Shown here in pieces: positions 7,448 through 15,640 of a stretch of 22,654 nt of DNA. The translations under genes and the position numbers were made by a program. The first letter of the stretch is position 1. Each line of letters begins with the position of its first letter. Source of the stretch: an uncultured Clostridia bacterium (lineage in GTDB: Bacteria; Bacillota; Dehalobacteriia; UBA4068; JAAVYR01). Where the stretch lies: NCBI GenBank assembly GCA_946562005.1, contig CAMNVD010000010.1, positions 1-22,654 on the forward strand, written 5' to 3'. The notes beneath the pieces are model-generated. The model did no database searches and was not told the origin of the DNA. It was given only the letters and a program-made list of their open reading frames with translations.

Positions 7448-9424
7448 TTATCCGTTTAAATCCTCTTTTTCTTGAGCGGCTACGGCAACAGCTAGTTTTT
7501 CTTCATTGGTAGGTTCCATGGCCGTCGTTATCACCTCTGCTGCCGCCTGGGCTTCCTTGCGGAAGAACGTATAGACCGCCTCTGCCGCCCTGTGGTCCAT
7601 ACCAGGTACCAGCGCCAGCTCTTCTATTTCAGCCTTCGCCACTCTTGCAGGAGAACCGAAATGCTTTAAAAGCGCTACACGTCGCTTTTCTCCAATGCCT
7701 GGGATGGTATCCAGTACAGACATCGTCTGCCCCTTCCCTCTGAGGTAGCGGTGTCTAGTAATGCCAAAGCGGTGAGATTCATCACGGATTTGTTGCAACA
7801 GCTGCAACGCATAGCTCTCCCGTGGCAACACGATAGGCTCTGGACAGCCGGGACAGTATATCTCTTCTAATCGTTCCGCCAGGCTGAAGATAGGCATATC
7901 GCCATAGCCCATCTCATCTAAAAGAGACTTCACCGCAGAGAGCTGTCCCTTGCCACCATCTATGAGTATCATATCCGGGAAACGAGCAAAGGTTTGCTTT
8001 TCGATTTTACCTTCTTTTAACTGCTGGTCTTTTTCTGCCTGTCCCCGGCGCATCCGCCTGCCTACCATCTCCCGGAGAGAAGCATAATCGTCTATCCAGT
8101 CGATGGTCTTCATACGGTAGTGACGATATTCTTTTTTATCCGGCATACCGTTTTGGAAGACGACCATAGCTCCTACCGTATAGCTCCCCTGCATATGGCT
8201 AATATCATAGCCTTCAATACGCAGCGGCGTTTTCGGTAAATTTAAAATCTGCCGCAGTTCCTCCATCGCCTTTACGCCGAAATTTTCTTCCCGTTCTTCT
8301 TTTTGCAGCCGTTGGTTTAAGACTAATTTTGCATTATCCAGCGCAAGCTCAATGAGCCGTCGTTTATCGCCTTTTTGCGGCGTTACTAAATGGATACGGC
8401 TGCCTTTTTTGGCAGAAAGTAACGTCTCTACCTGGGACAATAATTCTGATTCTATCTGGTGAGAAATGAGGATTTCCTTAGGCAAGTAGTCCGCTACACT
8501 ATAATATTGCTGTAAGAAGTTGGCCAGCACGTCTTGTTCCGCTTCTTCTTCGATTTGCTCTAAAAAGAAATGTTCCCGGCCTACAATTTTCCCTGAGCGA
8601 ACAAAGAATAACTGCACTACACCGAAATGCGCCCCCAGGGCCATAGATATCACATCCCGGTTATGAGCGCTACTTTCACTGATGTGCTGTTCTTTAACGA
8701 TTTCTTTAATAGCAAGGAGCTGGTCCCGATAGTGAGCCGCCTCTTCAAAACGCATGGCTTCGCTTGCCGCTTCCATTTGTTTTTGCAAGCTATCCGCCAC
8801 TGTCTGGATTTTCCCCTGGAGAAACAGCTTTACCTGCTCCACCATTTCCATATATTGCTCTTTTGAAATTTTACCTGCACAAGGCGCTTTGCATTTACCG
8901 ATATGGGCATTGAGGCAAGGTCGGCTTCGTCTAGATAGCTGCCGCTCCTTACAGGTACGCATAGGGAATATTTGCTGAATCAGCTTCACCGTCTCCCACA
9001 TTTTCCCCGTATTCACAAAAGGACCAAAATACAAATCACCGTTATCTTTATAACGCCGGGCTAAGATAAGCCGTGGATATTCCTCCGTCATGGTAAGACA
9101 CAAGTAGGGGTAGTTTTTATCATCTCGTAACTGGATATTATATTTTGGACGATAGGCTTTAATCAGATTGCTTTCTAAAAGCAATGCTTCCACTTCATTA
9201 TTTACCAACAGCAGCTCAAAACTATGAATTTTTTTCACCATAGCTTGGGTTTTAGGGTTATGCCGGGAAAAGCCCTGGAAATAAGAACGCACCCGATTTT
9301 TCAGGTTAATGGCCTTGCCCACATAGATGACAGTCCCGGTTTCATCCTTCATCAGGTACACCCCAGGATGGTCCGGCAAATTGGCGATTTGCTCTCTCAA
9401 AGCTTCACTTACCCAGGATTCCAT
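7448..9424 (-). CDS. uvrC: UvrABC excinuclease subunit C
   Basis: UvrC makes both incisions around a DNA lesion after UvrA and UvrB have marked it. The 658-residue protein starts with a GIY-YIG nuclease domain: GVYLMKDETG at 21-30 and VIYVGKAINLKNRVRSYF from 32. A UVR motif, EAMRFEEAAHYRDQL, is the UvrB-binding coiled coil. An RNase H-like second nuclease follows (IEGYDISHMQGSYTVGAMV, ILIDGGKGQL). Two helix-hairpin-helix motifs complete it (LDTIPGIGEKRRVALLKHFG and VPGMDHRAAEAVYTFF). The frame is open 33 codons further upstream to 9523. I chose the ATG at 9424 because AAGGAG lies 7 nt before it, and the longer version would cover a promoter and a perfect 14-bp hairpin. It may be transcribed separately from uvrA. 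Confidence 0.96.
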   Translation of the reverse strand: MESWVSEALREQIANLPDHPGVYLMKDETGTVIYVGKAINLKNRVRSYFQGFSRHNPKTQAMVKKIHSFELLLVNNEVEALLLESNLIKAYRPKYNIQLRDDKNYPYLCLTMTEEYPRLILARRYKDNGDLYFGPFVNTGKMWETVKLIQQIFPMRTCKERQLSRRSRPCLNAHIGKCKAPCAGKISKEQYMEMVEQVKLFLQGKIQTVADSLQKQMEAASEAMRFEEAAHYRDQLLAIKEIVKEQHISESSAHNRDVISMALGAHFGVVQLFFVRSGKIVGREHFFLEQIEEEAEQDVLANFLQQYYSVADYLPKEILISHQIESELLSQVETLLSAKKGSRIHLVTPQKGDKRRLIELALDNAKLVLNQRLQKEEREENFGVKAMEELRQILNLPKTPLRIEGYDISHMQGSYTVGAMVVFQNGMPDKKEYRHYRMKTIDWIDDYASLREMVGRRMRRGQAEKDQQLKEGKIEKQTFARFPDMILIDGGKGQLSAVKSLLDEMGYGDMPIFSLAERLEEIYCPGCPEPIVLPRESYALQLLQQIRDESHRFGITRHRYLRGKGQTMSVLDTIPGIGEKRRVALLKHFGSPARVAKAEIEELALVPGMDHRAAEAVYTFFRKEAQAAAEVITTAMEPTNEEKLAVAVAAQEKEDLNG

Positions 9425-9466
9425 AACAATGCTCCTTCCCCAATCAATATCCTGTTTCTTTTTGTT

Positions 9467-9475
9467 ATTATAGCA
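9467..9475 (-). promoter_or_regulatory. Extended -10 promoter of uvrC
   Basis: The minus strand reads TGCTATAAT, a perfect extended -10 element, about 43 nt before the uvrC ATG. A convincing -35 is lacking, which extended -10 promoters tolerate. The element begins at the foot of the uvrA/uvrC hairpin. Confidence 0.6.
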
Positions 9476-9507
9476 GAAAAATGATACGGTAGTCGTATCA
9501 TTTTTCT
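9475..9507. terminator. Perfect 14-bp inverted repeat between uvrA and uvrC (likely terminator)
   Basis: AGAAAAATGATACG (9475-9488) and CGTATCATTTTTCT (9494-9507) are exact inverted repeats around a 5-nt loop. The A/T-rich feet supply a short U run on either strand. It lies 40 bp after the uvrA stop and just before the uvrC promoter, as expected for a terminator of uvrA. It could also serve as an operator, since it abuts the -10 element. Confidence 0.65.
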
Positions 9508-9547
9508 CTGGTTCTCCAAACAATAAAAAACTATTTTCTGAAAAGGC

Positions 9548-12481
9548 CTATTTTTTCTTTTTAACAGCTATCTTCTTCTTAGAGGTAACAGGTTTTTCCC
9601 CTTGGCGCTGGGCTGCCTTTTCCAATTCTTTTTTCAGGAACATCCCAGTAAAACTTCCTGAATTTTCCGCTACTTGCGCAGGCGTGCCCACAGCGACGAT
9701 TTCGCCGCCCCGTTCGCCCCCTTCCGGTCCCAGGTCGATTACATAGTCAGCCGTTTTTATCACATCTAGATTATGCTCGATGACTACCACAGAGTTGCCC
9801 CCATCTACCAGACGGTTTAACACCTCTATCAACTTGTGAACGTCTGCAATATGGAGCCCGGTGGTGGGTTCGTCTAAGATATAGAGCGTCTTACCATCAC
9901 TACGGCGAGAGAGCTCCGTGGCTAGCTTCAGCCGTTGGGCTTCCCCACCAGAGAGCGTGGTAGCAGACTGTCCCAAAGAAACATAGCCTAATCCTACCGC
10001 TTGCATCGTCTGGAGCTTCCGATAGATTTTCGGTTGATTGGCAAAAAATTCCGCCGCTTCATCTACGGTCATCTCTAGAATGTCCGCAATATTTTTACCC
10101 TTGTATTGGACATCCAAAGTTTCCCGATTATAGCGCTTGCCCTTACACACTTCACAAGGCACATACACATCCGGCAAGAAGTGCATCTCGATTTTCAGGA
10201 TACCATCTCCCCGGCAGGCCTCACACCGGCCGCCCTTTACGTTAAAGCTGAAACGGCCCGGCTTATAGCCCCGCATCTTGGCGTCGTTGGTTTGAGAAAA
10301 TAACTCCCTTATCATATCGAAAAGCCCCGTATAGGTAGCCGGATTAGACCGGGGCGTCCGGCCGATGGGAGATTGGTCGATATCAATAACCTTTTCCAGT
10401 TGGTCCAGGCCTTGGATTTCCTTATGGGCACCAGGCTGGGTTTGGGTACGGTTTAGCTTTTGTGCAGTAGCTTTATAGAGGATTTCATTGATGAGAGTAC
10501 TTTTCCCAGAACCAGAAAGGCCCGTCACACAAGTAAGCACACCCAAAGGCACTTTTACCATGAGATTTTTCAGGTTGTTTTCTTTGGCGCCCACTACCGT
10601 CAGCCACCTGTCCCCAGTAGGCCGCCACTCCGGCACAGGGATTTGCTTCCGTCCGCTAAGATAATCCCCAGTAATAGAATTGGTATCAGACATGACTTCT
10701 TCCACTGTGCCCTGAGACACTACATTTCCTCCGGCAACACCTGCTCCCGGACCGATGTCGATGATGTAGTCAGACTCCAGCATGGTTTCTTCATCATGTT
10801 CCACCACAATGACGCTGTTGCCCAAGTCCCGCAACTGTTTTAAGGTAGCAATGAGCTGAGCATTATCCCGCTGGTGCAGCCCGATGCTGGGCTCGTCCAA
10901 GATATAGAGCACGCCCATGAGGTGAGAGCCGATTTGCGTTGCCAAACGAATTCTTTGGGCCTCCCCACCGGAAAGAGAACCGGCAGGACGGGAAAGGGTC
11001 AGATAATCCAATCCTACGTTGATAAGGAAATCTAACCGAGCGCGGATTTCTTTTAAGATTTGCTTGGCTATCATGGCTTCTTTTTCCGTCAAAACCAGCT
11101 TACTGAAAAAATCTTTCGCCCGAGCAATGGAAAATTCACTAACTTCATGAATGTTTTTACCGCCAACCGTCACACCTAAGATTTCTGGCTTGAGCCGTGC
11201 GCCATGACAAGTAGAACAAGGCTTCACGACCATGTATTTTTCAAATTCTTCTCGCATCCCGTCAGAGGTGGTCTCCCCATAGCGTCGCTGGAAGTTATTG
11301 ACAATGCCTTCCCACTTATGCATCCAGGTTTTGGTACCATCTTCTGTTTCATAGGTCAGGGGCAGTTTCTCTTCTCCCGTGCCATAAAGCACATAGCCTA
11401 GCTGCTCCTCCGTTAAGTCTTGGATAGGCGTATCCATAGAAAAGCCATATTTCTTCGCCACCGCTTCAATATGACGGAAATACCATCCTTGGGTAAAAGC
11501 GTTCCACTTAGCCAGTCCGCCGTTATTTAAGGATAAGGTTCTATCAGGCATAAGCAAATCCACAGAGATTTCCCTAGTAGCGCCTAAGCCGCTACAGGCA
11601 GGACAAGCACCATAAGGGTTATTAAAGGAAAAGGACCGGGGACTGATTTCCGGCATACTAATCCCGCAATCAGGACAAGCAAAGTTCTGACTAAACTGCA
11701 CCTCTTCCTCTACATCCAAAAAAACGATGGAGACTAGCCCCTGCCCCAGCTCTAAGGCTAATTCTAAAGAATCGGCTAATCTCTTTTCTACACCAGGTTT
11801 TAAGATTAAGCGGTCTACTACCACTTCGATAGTATGCTTTTTATTTTTTTCTAGTTTAATTTCTTCTTCGATAGGATAGACGGTATCGTCTATCCGCACC
11901 CGGACAAAGCCCTGACTTTTGATGTGTTCCAGTACTTTGATATGTTCGCCCTTTTTACCACGAATCACCGGCGCTAAGATTTGGGTTTTACTGCCTTCGG
12001 GATAAGACATCAGGTTGTCTACCATCTGGTCGATACTTTGCCGGGTAATCTCTTTGCCACAATGAGGGCAGTGAGGCACACCAATGCGAGCATATAAAAG
12101 CCGCAAGTAATCATGGATTTCCGTCACCGTCCCTACGGTAGAACGAGGATTCCGGCTGGTAGTCTTCTGGTCGATGGCAATGGCAGGAGAAAGGCCCCCG
12201 ATGTAGTCCACATCCGGCTTATCCATCTGCCCTAAGAATTGCCGGGCATAGGCAGAAAGAGACTCCACATAGCGCCGCTGTCCTTCTGCATAAATGGTAT
12301 CAAAGGCAAGAGAGGATTTTCCCGAGCCAGAAAGACCAGTGATAATCACCAGCTTATCCCGGGGGATATCAATATCAATATTTTTCAAATTGTGAGACCT
12401 TGCGCCCCGCACCACGATACAGTCTTTATCACGATAATTTTCTTCTGCTGTTTGTTTAGCTGTGTTTTTTTCTTTTGCCAT
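9548..12481 (-). CDS. uvrA: UvrABC excinuclease subunit A
   Basis: UvrA is the DNA-damage sensor ATPase that dimerises and loads UvrB. At 977 residues it is slightly longer than typical, partly from a lysine-rich tail (TSKKKIAVKKKK). The first ABC module has Walker A GLSGSGKSS at 49-57, then the conserved EGQRRYVESLSAYARQF. Cysteine pairs CPHCGKE, CPDCG and CPACSG are consistent with zinc sites. LSGGEAQRIRLATQIG is the first ABC signature. The second module has GLSGSGKSTLINEILY. Its zinc module is CEACRGDG with CEVCKGKRY, its signature LSGGEAQRLKLATELS, and its Walker B LYILDEPTTGLH. The ATG has AAGGA about 10 nt upstream. It follows uvrB after 53 bp with no terminator, so the two are probably one transcript. 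Confidence 0.98.
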   Translation of the reverse strand: MAKEKNTAKQTAEENYRDKDCIVVRGARSHNLKNIDIDIPRDKLVIITGLSGSGKSSLAFDTIYAEGQRRYVESLSAYARQFLGQMDKPDVDYIGGLSPAIAIDQKTTSRNPRSTVGTVTEIHDYLRLLYARIGVPHCPHCGKEITRQSIDQMVDNLMSYPEGSKTQILAPVIRGKKGEHIKVLEHIKSQGFVRVRIDDTVYPIEEEIKLEKNKKHTIEVVVDRLILKPGVEKRLADSLELALELGQGLVSIVFLDVEEEVQFSQNFACPDCGISMPEISPRSFSFNNPYGACPACSGLGATREISVDLLMPDRTLSLNNGGLAKWNAFTQGWYFRHIEAVAKKYGFSMDTPIQDLTEEQLGYVLYGTGEEKLPLTYETEDGTKTWMHKWEGIVNNFQRRYGETTSDGMREEFEKYMVVKPCSTCHGARLKPEILGVTVGGKNIHEVSEFSIARAKDFFSKLVLTEKEAMIAKQILKEIRARLDFLINVGLDYLTLSRPAGSLSGGEAQRIRLATQIGSHLMGVLYILDEPSIGLHQRDNAQLIATLKQLRDLGNSVIVVEHDEETMLESDYIIDIGPGAGVAGGNVVSQGTVEEVMSDTNSITGDYLSGRKQIPVPEWRPTGDRWLTVVGAKENNLKNLMVKVPLGVLTCVTGLSGSGKSTLINEILYKATAQKLNRTQTQPGAHKEIQGLDQLEKVIDIDQSPIGRTPRSNPATYTGLFDMIRELFSQTNDAKMRGYKPGRFSFNVKGGRCEACRGDGILKIEMHFLPDVYVPCEVCKGKRYNRETLDVQYKGKNIADILEMTVDEAAEFFANQPKIYRKLQTMQAVGLGYVSLGQSATTLSGGEAQRLKLATELSRRSDGKTLYILDEPTTGLHIADVHKLIEVLNRLVDGGNSVVVIEHNLDVIKTADYVIDLGPEGGERGGEIVAVGTPAQVAENSGSFTGMFLKKELEKAAQRQGEKPVTSKKKIAVKKKK

Positions 12482-12534
12482 GATGGTTCTGTCCTTATCT
12501 TTCTATTTCTTTATCAAATTTCTTTAAAATACCA

Positions 12535-14511
12535 TTAGCCGTTAGCTGCACGGATTTCCATCAGTGCATCTCGGAGCTGAGCGGCCTGTTCAAATTCCAA
12601 CCGTCTTGCAGCATCCCGCATTTCCTTTTCCAGGGAACGAATAAGCCGCTCCCGCTCTTTCTTCGTCATCATTTCCGGCGGCTTCGGCATAGATTTTTTC
12701 TTTTCGTCTACCGGTACCACAGCAGAGAGCACATCACTAACAGCTTTGATAATGGTCGTCGGTGTAATGCCATGTTCTTCGTTATAGGTCTGCTGAATCT
12801 TTCGGCGACGGGCCGTTTCTGTAATGGCTCTATCCATAGAGCCAGTGATTCTATCTGCATAGATGATTACTCTGCCTTCGGCATTTCGTGCTGCTCGGCC
12901 AATGGTCTGGATAAGAGATTGCTCCGACCGCAAAAACCCTTCTTTGTCCCCATCCAAGATAGCCACCAGCGCTACTTCCGGCATATCTAGCCCTTCCCGC
13001 AGCAGGTTAATGCCCACCAACACATCGAATACCCCCAGCCGCAAGTCACGGACAATGGACATCCGCTCTAACGTTTTCACCTCAGAGTGGAGATAGCGTA
13101 CTTTGACTCCAGCCTTTTTCAGATAATCTGTTAAGTCCTCCGCCATTTTTTTGGTCAGGGTCGTGACCAGTACCCGCTGTCCCTTTTCACAGGAAATACG
13201 GATTTCTTCCAATAAGTCATCTATCTGTCCCTGAACAGGACGCACTTCTATCTCCGGGTCTAAAAGACCGGTAGGACGGATAATCTGTTCCACCATGTTG
13301 CCGGCATTCTCCAGCTCATAAGGTCCCGGCGTTGCTGATACATAGACCAGCTGGTGAGTTTTGGCTTCAAATTCTGGAAATTGCAAAGGCCGATTTTCCA
13401 GAGCCGAAGGCAAACGGAAGCCATACTTAATCAAGTTTTCCTTCCGAGCCCGGTCACCATTATACATCCCCCGAATCTGCGGCACCGTCACATGGCTTTC
13501 GTCGATAAACACTACAAAATCGTCAGGAAAATAGTCTAACAAGGTATAAGGAGCATCCCCTGCCTTCCGATTAGAAAGATACAGCGAATAGTTCTCGATG
13601 CCCTGGCAATAGCCCATTTCCATCATAATTTCCAAATCAAAATTGGTCCGCTCCTCCAGCCGCTGTGCCTCCAATAACTTATTGGACTCTCTCAGCTCCT
13701 TTAAGCGCACTGCCAATTCTTCTTTAATGGAAACCACCGCTTTTTCCATAGTTTCCTTGCTAGTCGCATAGTGGCTGTTAGGAAATACCCAGAGATGCCG
13801 TCTACCAGCTAAAATCTCCCCGGTGACAATATCCACTTCACTGATACGCTCGATTTCATCACCAAACATCTCTACCCGCAAGGCCTTCTCACTGATGCCC
13901 GCAGGAATAATCTCGATGACATCCCCCCGCACCCGGAAGGTACCCCGCTGGAAATCTATGTCGTTTCTGATATATTGGATTTCCACTAGCTTTTTGAGGA
14001 TAGCTTCCCGGGAAATCTCCTGTCCTACTCGGAGACTTAAGGACATACCTTGATACTCCTCTGGGTCACCTAAGCCATAAATGGTAGAAACACTAGCAAC
14101 GATAATCACATCCCGTCGTTCTAGAAGAGCGGCTGTAGCCGAGTGACGCAGCTTCTCGATTTCCTCGTTAATGGCAGCGTCTTTGGCGATATAGGTATCG
14201 CTCTGGGCGATATAGGCTTCCGGCTGATAGTAGTCGTAATAAGACACAAAATACTCCACAGCGTTTTCCGGGAAAAACTCTTTAAACTCCCCGCAAAGCT
14301 GAGCTGCCAATGTCTTATTGTGGGCGATGACAAGGGTAGGCCGGTCAATACGAGCAATGGTATTTGCCATGGTAAAGGTTTTCCCAGAGCCCGTCACCCC
14401 CAGAAGCACCTGGTGCCGCTCACCCCGCTCGATGCCCGCCACCAGGGAATCCACCGCCTTGGGCTGGTCGCCTGTTAATTGAAAATTACTATGCAACTGA
14501 AACAATCCCAT
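12535..14511 (-). CDS. uvrB: UvrABC excinuclease subunit B
   Basis: UvrB is the helicase-like subunit that verifies damage and recruits UvrC. The 658 residues match the family. Walker A is GVTGSGKT at 38-45. The damage-probing beta-hairpin region begins YYDYYQPEAYIAQSDTYIAKD at about 91-111. The DEAD-box-like motif is FIDESH. Motifs V and VI appear as GINLLREGLDMPEV and QTIGRAARNAEGRV. The C-terminal UVR coiled coil (EKEMRDAARRLEFEQAAQLRD) is the UvrC-binding site. The start has AGGTGG close to the ATG. The 179 bp between it and yfcE hold a dispersed repeat but no obvious promoter, so the SOS-box-like promoter upstream of yfcE is the best visible source of uvrB transcription. Confidence 0.98.
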   Translation of the reverse strand: MGLFQLHSNFQLTGDQPKAVDSLVAGIERGERHQVLLGVTGSGKTFTMANTIARIDRPTLVIAHNKTLAAQLCGEFKEFFPENAVEYFVSYYDYYQPEAYIAQSDTYIAKDAAINEEIEKLRHSATAALLERRDVIIVASVSTIYGLGDPEEYQGMSLSLRVGQEISREAILKKLVEIQYIRNDIDFQRGTFRVRGDVIEIIPAGISEKALRVEMFGDEIERISEVDIVTGEILAGRRHLWVFPNSHYATSKETMEKAVVSIKEELAVRLKELRESNKLLEAQRLEERTNFDLEIMMEMGYCQGIENYSLYLSNRKAGDAPYTLLDYFPDDFVVFIDESHVTVPQIRGMYNGDRARKENLIKYGFRLPSALENRPLQFPEFEAKTHQLVYVSATPGPYELENAGNMVEQIIRPTGLLDPEIEVRPVQGQIDDLLEEIRISCEKGQRVLVTTLTKKMAEDLTDYLKKAGVKVRYLHSEVKTLERMSIVRDLRLGVFDVLVGINLLREGLDMPEVALVAILDGDKEGFLRSEQSLIQTIGRAARNAEGRVIIYADRITGSMDRAITETARRRKIQQTYNEEHGITPTTIIKAVSDVLSAVVPVDEKKKSMPKPPEMMTKKERERLIRSLEKEMRDAARRLEFEQAAQLRDALMEIRAANG

Positions 14512-14528
14512 AATTCCACCTGCCTATA

Positions 14529-14686
14529 AGATTCTTCATCGTTTCACGCCTCAGAATGATAAAGACCTACCACTTAGTACGAAAGCGAAACTTGCTACTT
14601 CCTAGGCAAAATATAGCTGTCAGAAATAGTTAGTAGGCTTTGGTGCGACGTGGCATAGCAAGTCATTCTGAGCGTAGCGAAGAATC
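14529..14686. repeat. Dispersed repeat, copy B: 158-bp unit with inverted ends (yfcE/uvrB gap)
   Basis: The left end, AGATTCTTCATCG followed by CCTCAGAATGAT, is an imperfect inverted copy of the right end, AGTCATTCTGAGCGTAGCG followed by AAGAATC (14661-14686). About 100 bp of unrelated sequence lies between them with no coding frame. The right end stops 4 bp from the yfcE stop codon. The layout resembles a small non-autonomous element or two facing repeat units. Confidence 0.7.
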
Positions 14687-14690
14687 CTTT

Positions 14691-15170
14691 TTAATCTCTA
14701 TGCAACGCAACGGGCTGCCAACTTACTCCCCCGTCGCAGATTTCTAAAATACCCATAGATGGATGCGAGCCCCCTCTAGGCCTAGTAACACTGCCCGGAT
14801 TGATTACCCGAATGCCGTCTATCATTTCATCCCGAGGCACATGGGTATGTCCACAGAGTAAAAGGTCGATATCCTCTTTCGTAAAGCCGAAGGGCGCTTT
14901 CCAGCGGTGTCCATGGAACATACCAATGCGCACGCCTTCTATGGTAAATATCTGTCGTTCTGGAAGTGTTCCGCCAAACACCAGGCCATCGTTATTGCCC
15001 AAGACCGCTGTCACAGGAGCAATAGCCGCCAAGTCACCATATAAATCTTTATCGCCAATATCACCGCAGTGGAATATCTGCTCCACCCCATCGAAATGCC
15101 GCCAAAAATCCACTGGAAGGCGGGTAAAACCAGCAATATAATGCGTATCAGACAAGACTGCAATTTTCAA
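14691..15170 (-). CDS. YfcE/MJ0936-family metallophosphoesterase
   Basis: This is a small calcineurin-like phosphodiesterase, expected to use two metal ions on a phosphodiester substrate. The natural substrate of the family is poorly known. All metal motifs are present: SDTH (Asp8, His10), HCGDIGD (Asp37), LGNND (Asn60), FHGHRW (His86) and CGHTHVPR (His108, His110). INPGSVTRPRGG is the usual family ending. The frame can begin at a GTG at 15179, but AGAGGTG would then touch the start. The TTG at 15170 has that same site 8 nt upstream and gives the usual MKIAVLSDTH start, so I call 159 residues. It lies first in a likely yfcE-uvrB-uvrA unit under a strong promoter with an SOS-like box. A repair link is inference only. 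Confidence 0.9.
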   Translation of the reverse strand: MKIAVLSDTHYIAGFTRLPVDFWRHFDGVEQIFHCGDIGDKDLYGDLAAIAPVTAVLGNNDGLVFGGTLPERQIFTIEGVRIGMFHGHRWKAPFGFTKEDIDLLLCGHTHVPRDEMIDGIRVINPGSVTRPRGGSHPSMGILEICDGGVSWQPVALHRD

Positions 15171-15220
15171 GAAAAACACCTCTTTCTGCCCTGGCTTTAG
15201 CGTGGTTTTTTTGTATCCTT

Positions 15221-15249
15221 ATTATACCCGAACAGTTGTTCCCCGTCAA
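15221..15249 (-). promoter_or_regulatory. Strong sigma-A-type promoter for yfcE-uvrB-uvrA
   Basis: The minus strand reads TTGACG (15244-15249), a 17-nt spacer, and a perfect TATAAT (15221-15226). Eleven of 12 hexamer positions match consensus and the spacing is ideal. It is about 50 nt before the yfcE TTG start and downstream of the terminator of the neighbouring regulator gene. It is the best promoter in the window. Confidence 0.85.
15229..15242. promoter_or_regulatory. LexA/SOS-box-like operator inside the promoter spacer
   Basis: The plus strand reads CGAACAGTTGTTCC. The Gram-positive LexA box is CGAACRNRYGTTYC, and this site departs at one central position only while keeping the GAAC-N4-GTTC palindrome. 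It lies between the -35 and -10 hexamers, where a bound repressor would block RNA polymerase. The downstream uvrB and uvrA are classic SOS genes. Binding is inferred. Confidence 0.7.
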
Positions 15250-15255
15250 TGAAGA

Positions 15256-15298
15256 TAAAAAATTAAGCCAAAGAACATTTTTCTTTGCTCCTTGGCTT
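15256..15298 (-). terminator. Rho-independent terminator of the distal XRE regulator
   Basis: On the minus strand AAGCCAAGGA (plus 15289-15298) pairs with TTCTTTGGCTT (plus 15265-15275) in a stem of about 10-11 bp including G-U pairs, followed by AATTTTTT. It begins directly after the stop codon of the 15299-15487 gene and isolates it from the yfcE promoter. Confidence 0.8.
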
Positions 15299-15487
15299 TT
15301 ATTTATCTTTTTTGTCTGTTGGGTTGGGAAGAAACTCCACAATGTCGTTAGGGGTACAACCTATAATATTACACAATTTTTCAAGAGTTAGTAATGTAAT
15401 ATTATTGTTTTTCTTTAAGGTATCAAGGGTTTTATTGTCAAGTCCAGAGTTGAGAAGTTTATATTGTGATACACCCTTTTCCTTCAT
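15299..15487 (-). CDS. Small XRE/Cro-type helix-turn-helix regulator, start uncertain
   Basis: From the first ATG this is a 62-residue protein, MKEKGVSQYKLL to the end. It has the HTH pattern of the short Cro/C1-type family: SQYKLLNSGLDNKTLDTLKK, then TLEKLCNIIGCTPNDIVEF. The conserved first helix of such proteins (xxFxPLWKTM) is encoded in frame just upstream, as IDFSPLWKTM. However, no ATG, GTG or TTG lies between the in-frame TAG at 15545-15547 and the ATG at 15487. AAAAGGTGG at 15527-15535 would best serve an ATT codon at 15521-15523, giving about 74 residues. Either a rare start codon is used or the original start has been lost. A palindrome over a TATAAT box upstream suggests autoregulation. 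Its target is unknown. Confidence 0.75.
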   Translation of the reverse strand: MKEKGVSQYKLLNSGLDNKTLDTLKKNNNITLLTLEKLCNIIGCTPNDIVEFLPNPTDKKDK

Positions 15488-15578
15488 GGTTTTCCAGAGC
15501 GGACTAAAATCTATAATAGCAATCGCCCACCTTTTCTGACAATTCTATTAATATCTTATCTAGAAAATACAAAATCAA

Positions 15579-15602
15579 ATATTGTGATTATATCCACAAT
15601 AT
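15579..15602. promoter_or_regulatory. Operator-like palindrome over a -10 box upstream of the distal XRE gene
   Basis: ATATTGTG (15579-15586) and CACAATAT (15595-15602) are exact 8-bp inverted repeats with an 8-nt spacer. A minus-strand TATAAT lies in the centre (15587-15592). A dyad centred on a -10 box is typical of a repressor site. It lies in the 153-bp AT-rich gap between the two XRE genes. A further weak minus-strand promoter (TTGATT, 17 nt, GATATT) starts next to it. Confidence 0.5.
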
Positions 15603-15640
15603 GTTATTCTAAAAACAAGACTTGTAAAAGGACTACAAAC

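Noticed and set aside
9425..9523. 33-codon N-terminal extension of uvrC
   Set aside because: It would encode non-family residues over a promoter and a perfect hairpin, while the ATG at 9424 has a strong ribosome site and the normal UvrC N-terminus.
15285..15539. 84-aa plus-strand ORF opposite the distal XRE gene
   Set aside because: Starts within a terminator hairpin and lies fully antisense to an HTH domain; no support of its own.
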